Below are positions 46,913-56,952 of a DNA stretch of 64,000 nt, one piece after another. The stretch is from Choristoneura fumiferana (lineage: Eukaryota; Arthropoda; Insecta; Lepidoptera; Tortricidae). Location: NCBI RefSeq assembly GCF_025370935.1, contig NC_133501.1, positions 1,891,075-1,955,074 of the forward strand, given 5' to 3'. Positions within the stretch are counted from its first letter, which is position 1. Each line of letters opens with the position of its first letter. Position numbers and translations under genes: made by a program. The notes beneath the pieces were generated by a model. The model saw nothing but the letters and a program-made list of their open reading frames with translations, made no database searches and had not been told where the DNA came from.

Positions 46913-49900
46913 GTAGGTTTAATAAGACTTCGGGGTCCTCTGACACAAGTATTGTTTTTCTTAAAAGGAGGCTCCAACCTTGTTCGAACGCTTTTTTTAT
47001 ATTAAAAACTATACTAATATATACCGGGTGTGGCATGTAATATGAACAAATAATTAAAATATAGATCATACTCCTCACACTGAACAACTAAAGTTCAGCG
47101 AATTTTAAAAATAATTATTTTTAATTTTTATTAGGTACACTTAAGTTTATTCGAACAAGCAATGTAAAGCAAAATGCTTGATGTTTGTAGCGTGACAGGC
47201 GACGTTAGTTGTGTTCTAGGATGGCGTACATTGATGGCAGTATTTAATTTGTATGAAAAAAGGAAAATTCTAAGACTCCATTATTTTTAAAAGTCGCTGA
47301 ACTAATAATTTATTGAATCAGGCGTTACTTTGCGGAGGTCCATATCAATGAACTAAAATAACTTAAGGTTGCGGGTGAGCAAGGAAATTATTTTAGTTCG
47401 CTGTTTTAAATTTTTTGCTCGTATTACAGGCCACACCCGTAATTAAACAATAAAATTTTAAATTTTTAGTATTAATTTTTTAACTTTGAAAAGTTGAAAA
47501 TCACAAATATGACTGCCAATTTTAATGAAACAGCTAAAACACCGCAAGGAAACTTGCATTCACTCAACCGCAACGATATCGGTCCTTCCGTTTGAAGGCT
47601 ACGATGGCACAGACAGACATTGAAAGAAAGAAAAAAAGGAAAAAATATTTATTCGTGAAAATTACTTACACGAAAAAAAAATAGAGGAACACTAAAGACG
47701 GTCGCGAAATTGCCCTAAATCAAACAAACTTATATATAACATCCCACTTTTTATGTATGGGGTTGAAAAGGAGTCCCCTTTGACATATTTCACATGTTTC
47801 CGAAGATATTGACTGTGTTCCCTCTTTGAACTATATGTTATGCCTATCCAATTTATTAAGTGTAAACAAACCGTTTTCATCAAAATTCTTGTATACAGAC
47901 TCACTGAATCGAATTTATCTATAATTCATGTATTTTAACTAGATGTCTATTCTCTTTTTTCACCAAAATGCACTTCAATTCAATTCAAATTTCGGAAAAG
48001 TGGCTCCATCAATTTCTTGATGATTCTGCCAGTGTCGAGGTTGACAGAGACACGGTGGGTAGGGGGACGACTTGTTTGATAATCAGCCAGTTTTCGGTGG
48101 GATAACTACCAGTTACTATCTGAGCGCGTGTGTCTACCAACACAACGACGAGCAGCCACGACCGCTCCCCAAAATTCACTTGATTACAATATTTATTTTT
48201 CATTTGAAAAATCTTCGTCAAAATCTGACGTTATTTCTTGATTGAAACACGTGTATAATCTGTAGTAGCATAGGCTAGCGTAGAGATGGTGGATAATTTG
48301 ACATTTTAAAAATCGATTAACGCGCGGATGAATAACCGATTTTTATTTACTTTCCTTAAAATTAAAAAATAGTTAAGTACTCATTTTATAATTGAATAAA
48401 CAGTCTTTGAAATGAAATCAAGTATTGTAAATAATAAAATAGACAAAAATACTTTGATCTATTCAATTAATAAATAAATCGATTAACTGAACAGATTAAT
48501 TATTATGCAATGGGTTCTAGGTTTTCACATCATTGAATGTCTGGTCGGATAAATGGCGTCTTTGTTTACACTTTTCATAAATTGGGTCGAAATACAATAT
48601 AAGCTATACTTACAAAGGTTCGTCGTATGTGACACTAATCGATTACAGAACCCTGGTTGCAGTAAGCATTTGCCGCACTTGTCAAAAAAATAGTACATTG
48701 TGTCTTAAGGGCGGTAAATAAGGAATTACGAACGAGAGTCTATTAGAAGCCCGAAGTCGAAGACTGAGGGCTTTAGTGAGTCGATGTTCGTAATTCTAGT
48801 ACCGCCCGTGCGACATACAATGTTTTTCATCACATTTGCGAGTAAAATTGTATATTTGTAAAAGAAAAACTAATATTTTTTCAAAAATTGCCGATACCGC
48901 TGGCTGCGCTCTTGGCAGCGCCAGCTCCCCGCCGCCTTCCCCTCCGCAGCATGTGTATGGCGTGCGTGTGCAGCGCGCGCACGGAGCAGCAGCACACCAT
49001 GCAGTAACAAACTCATGCGACCGACCTTGGGCTTCATGACATGAAAATTAGTACGGGCAATGACTCATTTACCGACCACGGGTTTCATGACAAGCACATT
49101 AAGGTCGAGGGTTTTATTTAGGGGGTTGCAACCAAGGTAGCCTGCATGTTACGACACTGTTTACGAGCAAGTGTGATGAAAAATCTTGTTAAAGGCAGCA
49201 GAGGCTTTCAGCGACAGGGTTCTACGTCACGCACGAACTTCATCATCATCATCACCTCAGCCGTAGGACGTTCGCTATTGGACATACACCTTCCCCATAG
49301 ACCCCCAGTTGGTTCGGTTAGCAGCGGCCTGCATCCACCGTGAACCCTGCTTTTATCAGGTCATCTGTCCATCTCGTTGGTGGACGTCCTACGCTGCGCT
49401 TGTCGATCCGCGGTCTCCACTCCTGAACTTTCAAAACCTTTTTTCGAACTTGTCAAAGTCTAATTCTCCTTTCCAGGGGGATAACTTCGACAGAAATATT
49501 CGCAGCGGACGCGCTGGTGTGGTTTTCAAACCCATCTTAGGGAAGAGAACGTTTACTGAGAACAACAGGTAAGTACTCTGAACAGAACACTCAGACCCGG
49601 AGATGGTGACACAAAATATTAGATCATTCGTACCAGTATGGCGGTTCTTCAGGGGTCTAATTACGGAATGACAAAAAAGAAAATGATGGTCATAGCGCTG
49701 GTACCGGTGACAAGAAGACCTATCTAACTATACCCCACACTACCATGCTTGGATAAGAAAAAAAAATCACCCCCACTTTCCGTCTATGGGAGATAATCTA
49801 AAAAAACTTTATATTGTTTTTTTTATTGTACCATTTTGTCGGCGTAGTTTACATATATATTCGTGCAAAATTACAGCTTTCTAGCATTGATAGTGTCTGA

Positions 49901-52900
49901 GCAAAGCCGCGGACGGACTGACAGACAAACATGGCGAAACTATAAGGGTTCCGTTTTTGCCATTTTGGCTACGGAACCCTAAAAATGTTCTTTGTATCGA
50001 AAAGCATGACTATGCCCATGTCATTTTGGTAACCCATATTTTTACATAAATACCTAAGTATAAATTATAAATTAAATTAAATTGAATCAAATCAAATTCG
50101 TAACTTATATTATCTAATACCTTTAAATGAGCAATTCTGGTATATACATAAATATATATATTTCGGGGATCTTGGAAACGGCTCCAACAATTCGATGAAA
50201 TTTTGTATGTAGGAGTTTCCGGGGATGAAAAATCGATCTAGCTTGGTCTTATCTCTAGGAAAACGCTTGTTACAGAGTACTATTCGTTATATTCGTAACT
50301 TTAACTATTAATTTCTCTCAAAATAAGCCTAAATCTATCCTATAGAGAAGCTGTGCTGCGAATGCTGGAGGCAGCAGACGCGCTGAAGTATTACTATGAC
50401 CAGCTGCCCTACTTCGACGCGCAGGCCGACGATCCTGAGATGAAAGGTAGGCGTCGGGTCTCATCTCGGCCTATTCTGTGTTTTAGTTTTGTAACTAAGG
50501 GACCCCATAGGTATTTTTTTTTTATGTAATTTTTCTTTAATTTTTATGGGTACTGTTATTTTGGCTCTCTGCCCTTTCCAAACTCACGTTTCCCAAATGT
50601 TTCATTTGCCAAACTGTTTCATTTCACAACTCAGGATTTTCTGTAAAACTAAGTATATTATATTTTTTTCGTAAAACTATATCTTTTAGTAACTTTCATA
50701 AAACAAACCTAACCTAACCTAGGTATTTGTTCTATAAAAGCATAAGAAAATAGGTACACTGAGAAAAAATTTTGGTTTCGGAGAAAATTGAGTTGGAAAA
50801 TGCAACATTTGACAAACAATAACTCTGCGAAAAAGCAGAATCCGCTTCCGGCCGTTTATGATAATGATGATTGTATTGACACATTAACTTATTACAGTGA
50901 CAAAAAAGGTGATATTCACGCCAAAATTGGGACGGAGTCTGGAGGAGCAGTATGAGGACAAACGGTCCTACGATGTAGACTTCACCCCACGGTTGGGCAG
51001 ACGGCAGCCGGAAGCTGTCACCTCATCCGACGAGCAAATGTGAGTCAGTTTTGGAACTTTTAGTTAGTAGAACGAGGGTTACCGATATAACCAGTTGAAG
51101 TGGCAATGGACGGTCCAATAGCAGGATAACAGATAGCGTATCAACAGGCTGGCTCCGATTCCAGCAGAGATATGCGAGGATCTGTTGCGAGGGAAGTGTT
51201 TTTCATGAGCCAATAGACACGCTTCATTTACCTCGCCTCTCTCAGCTCAGCTGTTTCCACCAGAGATGTGCAGTGCGACGATGGGTAGGAAGCGTTTCTA
51301 TTGGTTAATGAAAACCGGCCAAGAGCGTGTAGGACACGCCCGAAATAGGGTTCCGTAGCCATTACGAAAAGATTAAGTAAGATATTTCTAAGGATTTCGT
51401 ATTTTGTACGGAATATTCCAAGTTTAGGTATATTTTATACCTTAGGCTGCTATTTACTCTTAAACTACTAATAATTCTCAAGAAAACTTAACCGTTATAG
51501 TTTCCTCGTAGGTTTGATATACTTACTACCATCCTGAATTTTTTCAAATTTTTCCACCCACCGGTTTAGATTTTAGAGGGGGGACGCTCGATTTTAATGA
51601 AAATTCGCAATTTAAAGTTGAATATTTCGCAAACATATTACTGAATCGAAAAATCGTCTTAGCCAACCCCTAATGGTTTTAAAAGACCTATCCAACGATA
51701 CCCCACACTATAGGGTTGGATGAGAAAAAAAAATCACCCCCACTTTACGTCTATGGGAGGAACCCTAAAAATATTTTTTTGAATTTTTTATTGTACCATT
51801 TTGTCGGCATAGTTTATATTTATATATTCGTGCAAAATTACAGCTTTCTAGCATTGATAGTCCCTGAGCAAAGCCGCGGACGGACAGACAGACAGACAGA
51901 TAGACAGACAGACATGGCGAAACTATAAGGGTTCAGGGAACCCTAAAAAACACATTCTTCCCAACACATCCTCGCACATTTTTGGTGGGAAAGCAGCGTA
52001 TGTCGGTGACCCTCCTTCGTCTCGTCTCCCTCTGGCGTCTTACTCTATGTCTCCTCATTTCTGATTCGATCCTGAGAAACCTTGAGCATAGCTCTAAATT
52101 TATTTTGAACAAAATAACTTAAAGGATTTTTTTATTTCACAGATACCGCCAGGACACTGATCAAATCGACGCTAGATCCAAATTCTTCTCCCCCCGCCTT
52201 GGACGCACTGTCAAGCTCACTCCTCGACTAGGCAGATCTTTTAACTATGGTAGGTTATGGAGGTCATAGGCTAAGATTTCCACCAAATAGTACTTAATTC
52301 TGCTAGCATCGTATCGTATCGGAAAAGAGCCGATCGCGTTCGGATACGATAGGACGACAGGCGAACGGAGCCGATCACAGCATACCTTCGGATACGCATC
52401 GCGTGTCGCGGAAGACGCTAGCAGTGAAGCTGCTGCGAGCGTCTTGGTAATATAGACTTTAAACACTGTACACATGGTTAATTATCTGCGGGTATTATCC
52501 ATTTTTATACCCGACAAAATTTTTACTCGGCGCTCTATATCATTCTTTAGAGGTAAGACGTGGAGATGGGTAAATCCGTATCTGAAGATTCAAAAGAGTC
52601 AGATCCTTAAGCGGATCCGTATCCCTTATTGACTCCTTGCAAAACTTATCGACTCCGAGGCGTTACTAACTCCGACCACCTATTGGATCGAGCGACTCGC
52701 GATCGGTGATTCAGCATTCACTTCGCTTTCGTTCAATCACGTCGGTCGGAACGTATCGGATATGTGCCGTCCCACTTACGCTAATAGCATTTATTACGAG
52801 AGGATGGATGCATGATACCAATTACAGATCCGCTCCCGGGAGCCGGTTCGCCAGTAGTAAGTATATCCGAAGTGACTCACAGATTCAAGAGTCATTAGGA

Positions 52901-53387
52901 CAAATCGGTACTTCACACAAACACAAACTAATAATCGCTCGAAAGAACCGGAATTGAATAAAGGAATCGGAGTCGATAAGCGGATTCGTACCGTACCGAT
53001 ACCGGAGCTGGATTTAGTGAATCAGATCCACCAGGATGACACTACCAGATTATTGTATTGTCACGTGATTTACATAAGTATGCCAAATTTCAAGTCAATC
53101 CGACTACTGGAAGTTGGTCGAATTTAACTTGCAAGATTTGACTACCTACAGACAGACAGACAGACAACGGGACAAGTGAAACTAAATAAAAGCTTGTAAA
53201 AAAAGAAAGGTTGTTTAAACAATCTAATCTCAAAAATCAATCTTTAAAGATTGTAAACTCTTTCCGATCCAATCCGACCCGTTTGGTGGAAATCATGGTA
53301 CAAATTGATAAATTATTTTTATTTACAGAAATGTATCCAAGCAAAATCCGCCTCGCGAGAAGCACCAACAATACCAAATCGAATTGA
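46835..53387 (+). CDS. DH-PBAN: DH-PBAN precursor: diapause hormone / pheromone biosynthesis-activating neuropeptide
   Basis: Six exons: 46835-46912, 49477-49568, 50346-50446, 50898-51039, 52143-52249 and 53329-53387. Together they give 579 nt, exactly 193 codons with stop, about the usual precursor length. Residues 1 to about 22 are a signal peptide. Peptides in order: a diapause-hormone position ending V-V-F-K-P-I-L-G-K-R; the conserved spacer A-A-D-A-L-K-Y-Y-Y-D-Q-L-P-Y; alpha-SGNP V-I-F-T-P-K-L-G-R; beta-SGNP ending D-F-T-P-R-L-G-R-R; PBAN ending K-F-F-S-P-R-L-G-R; gamma-SGNP T-V-K-L-T-P-R-L-G-R; and a C-terminal tail M-Y-P-S-K-I-R. Gly before Arg or Lys marks amidation. Products are made in suboesophageal ganglion neurons and act on G-protein-coupled receptors; PBAN drives pheromone synthesis. 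The first peptide lacks the family's Arg and the last lacks the leading Phe. Introns are full of mobile elements, but every splice site is canonical. Confidence 0.95.
47022..47450. mobile_element. TIR element in DH-PBAN intron 1
   Basis: ATACCGGGTGTGGCATGTAATATGAAC at the left pairs with CTCGTATTACAGGCCACACCCG at the right. Its right half holds an inserted block (47300-47400) also found inverted at 62385-62470. Confidence 0.7.
47450..48690. other. DH-PBAN intron 1, no exon seen
   Basis: AT-rich; no conserved element or coding frame recognised. Confidence 0.5.
48690..48832. mobile_element. Hairpin element in DH-PBAN intron 1
   Basis: TACATTGTGTCTTAAGGGCGGTA...GAATTACGAAC at the left pairs with GTTCGTAATTC...TACCGCCCGTGCGACATACAATGT at the right. 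A GC-rich block (48895-49020) follows. Confidence 0.7.
49235..49430 (-). mobile_element. RTE-type LINE 3' fragment in DH-PBAN intron 1
   Basis: CATCATCATCATCACCTCAGCC, then GGACATACACC, GCATCCACCGTGAACCC and CATCTCGTTGGTGGACGTCC. This is the reversed 3' end of the LINE group also found at 54590-55075. It ends 46 bp before exon 2. Confidence 0.65.
49477..49568 (+). CDS. DH-PBAN: DH-PBAN exon 2, diapause-hormone position
   Basis: CTTTCCAG precedes and GTAAGT follows this 92-nt exon. It encodes G-D-N-F-D-R-N-I-R-S-G-R-A-G, then V-V-F-K-P-I-L-G-K-R. The Gly-Lys-Arg amidation and cleavage site is kept, but the usual W-F-G-P-R-L core has become V-F-K-P-I-L. Confidence 0.88.
49590..49985 (-). repeat. 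Two dispersed repeats in DH-PBAN intron 2
   Basis: 49592-49700 matches 24860-24960; 49715-49985 is a minus-strand 'gggttccgt' copy. Confidence 0.65.
50346..50446 (+). CDS. DH-PBAN: DH-PBAN exon 3, conserved spacer
   Basis: This 101-nt exon encodes E-A-V-L-R-M-L-E-A-A-D-A-L-K-Y-Y-Y-D-Q-L, then an acidic stretch ending D-D-P-E-M-K. The L-E-A-A-D-A-L-K-Y-Y-Y-D-Q-L block is the most recognisable spacer of the family. Confidence 0.93.
50898..51039 (+). CDS. DH-PBAN: DH-PBAN exon 4, alpha- and beta-SGNP and start of PBAN
   Basis: The exon carries V-T-K-K, then V-I-F-T-P-K-L-G-R (alpha-SGNP). Next is S-L-E-E-Q-Y-E-D-K-R followed by S-Y-D-V-D-F-T-P-R-L-G-R-R (beta-SGNP), then the N-terminus of PBAN, Q-P-E-A-V-T-S-S-D-E-Q. 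The Lys-Arg inside the beta peptide could allow a shorter product. Confidence 0.94.
51305..51950 (-). repeat. 'Gggttccgt' repeat in DH-PBAN intron 4
   Basis: Full-length-looking minus copy from ACCGGCCAAGAGCGTGTAGG to a 3' end shortened at GGGTTCAGGGAACCCTAAAAA. A short LINE remnant (AGTTGAAGTGGCAATGGACGG) lies at 51097. Confidence 0.75.
52143..52249 (+). CDS. DH-PBAN: DH-PBAN exon 5, PBAN C-terminus and gamma-SGNP
   Basis: The exon continues PBAN as Y-R-Q-D-T-D-Q-I-D-A-R-S-K-F-F-S-P-R-L-G, then R, then T-V-K-L-T-P-R-L-G-R (gamma-SGNP). The exon junction makes Ile where related precursors usually have Met before Tyr. Confidence 0.95.
52260..53320. other. DH-PBAN intron 5
   Basis: The only recognisable part is a dispersed repeat at 53020-53200 (shared with 5380-5660), with a CAGACAGACAGACA run. 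No exon seen. Confidence 0.5.
53329..53387 (+). CDS. DH-PBAN: DH-PBAN exon 6, C-terminal tail
   Basis: After ATTTACAG the exon reads E-M-Y-P-S-K-I-R-L-A-R-S-T-N-N-T-K-S-N and a TGA stop. The M-x-P-S-K-I-R element matches the family's usual C-terminal end. AATAAA signals follow at about 53665 and 53685. Confidence 0.92.
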
Positions 53388-53663
53388 GCAAACATACAAC
53401 AGATAACATACAGAAGAATTTAGTCATACGAATATACATGAATTAATAAGGCGATAATTGGGGAGGTCCTCATTCAGGAACTAAAATCACTTTGCTGCGA
53501 CGACCCGCGCAAAACAAATGTGTCGCACAGACGTAGTTATTTTGCTCGTGTAGCAGCAAGGTGATGTTGGTTCATAAATACGTAAATATAAATGTAATTA
53601 TAAGTCTTAGTGTTATTTTACATAATGTTTTGGACGAGATTATTATGTAATTATGTACTTATG

Positions 53664-53692
53664 AAATAAATGATACTAGTCATTGAATAAAC
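53664..53692 (+). promoter_or_regulatory. Poly(A) signals of DH-PBAN
   Basis: Two AATAAA hexamers lie within 30 bp, about 280-300 bp after the stop codon. Confidence 0.6.
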
Positions 53693-53829
53693 GGAATACA
53701 CACATTTTGTTTTAATTTAACCCTTAATAACGTTGAGGAGATTTAGTGACCACTTGCATTGAATTGTTTTGAACCTTATTAATTTCATAATATGTCACAA
53801 TTTCCATTGTAATTATTGAAAATACACAA

Positions 53830-54225
53830 ACACACACACAAAACACAAACATCACGCCTTTATTCCCAAATGGGGTAGGCAGAGCACACGAAACGTTACC
53901 GCCACTTTTAGCAATTTTAGGTTTTAAAGTTTGACAAAAAAAAGGTACAATAGTGACAGAGGGCCTACTCCGAAATTCGAAAATCGAAGTTCGTATCGTT
54001 CCGTCCTTCTCACTCTCGTATTAAATAGTATAAGTGCCAGAAGGACGGACACGAAATTCGATTCTCGAATTTTGGAATAGCCTTGCAGGTTGCTAGCCTG
54101 TCGCCTACGGTATTCCTTCACCTATATCCTCAGTCGCCTCTTACGACATCCACGGAAGAAATGGTGAGGTGTAATTCTAACCCGATACCACACGGGTGTT
54201 ATTTTATTCATCATCATCATCATCA
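53830..54225 (+). mobile_element. LINE 3' end with a hairpin MITE inserted
   Basis: CACGCCTTTATTCCCAAATGGGGTAGGCAGAGCACACG and CCTCTTACGACATCCACGG are the two parts of a common moth LINE 3' end. The 53965-54090 hairpin interrupts them. Confidence 0.6.
53965..54090. mobile_element. GGGCTACT-CGAAA hairpin MITE
   Basis: AGGGCCTACTCCGAAATTCGAAAATCGAAGTTCGTAT pairs with the reversed ACACGAAATTCGATTCTCGAATTTTGGAATAGCC around a TATTAAATAGTATAAGTG loop. Other compact copies at 59365 and 61840, half copy at 56610. Confidence 0.8.
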
Positions 54226-54589
54226 GCCCACAGTAGTCCAATAGACTTGAAAATACGACTAGCTTTAAAATGGTCTTTGTCAGGTATGTATTCGATAGCT
54301 GCTTTTGATTCTGTGGTAGTGTGCTCCAATAAATGGGGCCTTATTAGGGTTAATTGACTCCTATTTTGTGTGATCAGGGCCGGATTTAGAGGTCTGGAGG
54401 CCTTTTAAAAACTATTTTTAAATAAAATGACGGCGATTTGAGATTTCGATATTTTACTGATTGTCTGATTGAAATGAACAAATACAGATGAATATTTGTT
54501 AGTTTACTAGTGTTTAATCTTCGGAATTAAAAAAAAAACGAAGTCTATTGTGGGGGCCCCTCTTTTGTGGAGGCCCCGGAGCTGTAGCC

Positions 54590-55075
54590 CCGGTTGCCCT
54601 CCCTTAAATCCGGCCCTGTGTATGATGTGTGTTGCCACTGATGACCTATGGCTCTGGGATGCGGTCCTTGACTATTGACCTCTTGGAGAGGCGCAGTCAC
54701 CCAACGTGCTATAGAGAGAGCATATAGCTCGGAGTTTCTTTATGCGATAGATTCCGGAATACGGATATTCGCCGAAGAACTATAGACACCGACATAACTC
54801 AAAGAGCATGCAAGTTGAAGTGGCAATGGACGGGCCACATCTCTCAAAGAACAGATAACTGTTGAGAGGAGAAAAGTCCTCTAGAACCGGAAGACGAAGC
54901 GTTTGTATGCCTCCCACTAGGTGGACTCACGGCATCGTGCTACGGTAGATACGGGCAACCAGTGGTTGCAAGTGGCGAATAATAATTGTCGTTCATTGTG
55001 GCGTTCTAAGGGGGAGGCCTCTGTGCACCAATGGATGTCTTCCGGCTGATGATGTCTTAGTAGTGGCGTAGCTAG
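54590..55075 (+). pseudogene. RTE-like LINE reverse transcriptase C-terminal remnant
   Basis: Broken frames read V-L-P-L-M-T-Y-G-type sequence, then R-A-C-K-L-K-W-Q-W-T-G-H-I and R-T-G-R-R-S-V-C-M-P-P-T-R-W-T, the end of RTE-group polymerases. TCTTCCGGCTGATGATG closes it. Many stops and shifts. Confidence 0.7.
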
Positions 55076-55620
55076 ACGTAGGCGGAGTGGGCCTCGGACT
55101 CGCACTTAAAAGGGCATCACGAGGCCTCTTTAAATGCGATGCGACCATAGAAAAGGGGCTCGCTGATACGACTTCGCCACGTCTACATTAGTCCACGCTA
55201 CGCCACTGCTTCAGTCAAATATTATAAATATGGTGACTCGCCCCGGTTTCGCACGGGTACAATTTTGAAACAAAAGTCACTACACAAAACAATTCTACAC
55301 GACATTTACGATTTTCGATTTCCATTTCAAAAATTAGTCCATATCCTTGATTTGAGTGCTAGAACATTTACATGTGAATACTTCAAAATATGCGACGAAA
55401 AGGAAATAAAAGTGCCAGTATGTTAACAATTTTTGCTGCAATGCTCATAAAAATAATTCGATATGGCATAAAGTTAAACTGTCGCCAAATAAAACATGTT
55501 GTTTCTACATGCATTGCAAGTATGTAAGTATTTTATTTTTAGAAAAAAAAAGACGTCGATTCAATTAAATTGATTGATTTAGGCGCCATTTTGCGATCCT
55601 TATGGCTAATTTCTAAATTT
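55075..55620. other. No gene seen
   Basis: Contains GGTGACTCGCCCCGGTTTCGCACGGG (55230), the end of a dispersed element. Otherwise AT-rich. Confidence 0.4.
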
Positions 55621-56390
55621 AAGAGCGTTTATACCTGCTGAGCTGGCAACGTTGCATTTTTGTTCGTTTTTGTCGATTATTGTATAAAAAATAAAGAAAA
55701 TTAAAAATGTGGTCTGATAGAACTGCTCTATATATAAGTTAGTGTGTCTATACCTTCCGCAGCCTAACTTTGCCTAAAAGTTCATTGCCACGGCTAGTTC
55801 CACATAAACTATAAAGGTATAATTCCAATAATTGAATAGGCACTATACTGTCAAGCAATTTGAACACAATCCGGGAGGAACGTAAAGACGCCGCATAAAA
55901 AATGTATCTCAAAAATGCGTCAAAACTGAGTATTAAGTAATGAACTTTTAGGCGGATTTATATTTATATGTATACTCCAATAATTATTCGTGATAGACTT
56001 TAATATTCTTTAAAAACGAACAAATGTTTAATCGGTTTTTAATGAAAATAAAAGTCTATCACGCATAATTATTGGAGTAGACATATTAACTGACAATTAA
56101 GAATAATAAAATAGATGATGCATTAAATTTAAAAAAAAACGACACTACTTAAAAAACCTACATAAAATAAAAATGAAAACCTAAAACTAAAACAAATTAC
56201 TTAAATAGTACCCCTTAGGCAAGGTCCAGAAGATGCTGGCGGCGTTTCCTAATAGCTAAGCTTATATATTAAGAAGAGTTCTATCATACCACATTTTTAA
56301 TTTTCATTTAATTTTTATGGAACAATCGAGAAAAACTACCAAAAATGCAACGTTGCCAGCTCAGCAGGTATAAACGCTCTATATTGTCTA
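55620..56390. mobile_element. Foldback element with a nested palindrome
   Basis: Arms of about 115 bp: AGAGCGTTTATACCTGCTGAGCTGGCAACGTTGCATTTTTG at 55622 pairs with the reverse at 56343-56384. Inside, ACTCCAATAATTATTCGTGATAGACTTT (55976) pairs with AAAGTCTATCACGCATAATTATTGGAGT (56051). Confidence 0.85.
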
Positions 56391-56454
56391 ACACACTTGG
56401 AATAAAGTACAATCGTTTTCACACTTCTTTCTGTCATATGGGCACAAGACGAGG

Positions 56455-56580
56455 GCAGAGGCCGTATTGCCTAATATCTGACGCTCGTGATTGCAATTAA
56501 ATGACAGTTTTTGTATGCGAAATCTGTCATTTGATTGCGATCGCGGGCGTTAGAAACATTAGGTAATACGGCCTACGGGC
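56455..56580. mobile_element. Hairpin MITE with GGCCGTATT ends
   Basis: GGCCGTATTGCCTAATATCTGACGCTCG pairs with CGGGCGTTAGAAACATTAGGTAATACGGCC; a TGACAGTTT and ATCTGTCA core also pairs. Confidence 0.8.
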
Positions 56581-56609
56581 TCAGAAAGCGACAGAGAAAC
56601 AAGCCAAAC

Positions 56610-56712
56610 CTCTCTCTCTCTCTCTCTCTGACACTTATATTATTTAATACGAGAGAAAGAGGGACGATACGATACGAACTTCGATTTTCGAGCTTCAGAG
56701 TAGGCCCTCAGT
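56610..56712. mobile_element. Half copy of the GGGCTACT-CGAAA hairpin with CT microsatellite
   Basis: The loop and right arm are present; the left arm is replaced by an 18-nt CT run (56612-56629). Confidence 0.65.
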
Positions 56713-56952
56713 ACTTTAATGTATTTTTATGGCACTTCATTTTATTTTTCTAATTGCATTTTCTGATCTGAGGCCCTTTGATGGCCCGCTGCCCCGGCGC
56801 AAACTCCAAGTGCTTACCGTACCCTGGAATCGACTCAATGCACGCCAATGAAGGATTCCTTATCACAAGAGACTTTCCCCTTTACGGGTATTTTTGTAAA
56901 CCATGTATACTTGCTAAACACCATATTATTAATTATTATCTAATTTTGACAG

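Noticed and set aside
54200..54245. CAT trinucleotide run as a microsatellite of its own
   Set aside because: It is the 3' end of a LINE fragment.
56781..56952. N-terminal extension of the disordered protein from ATG 56781
   Set aside because: Open by chance before a good TTTTGACAG acceptor; the extension is Cys/Pro/His-rich and unlike the rest. Not fully excluded.
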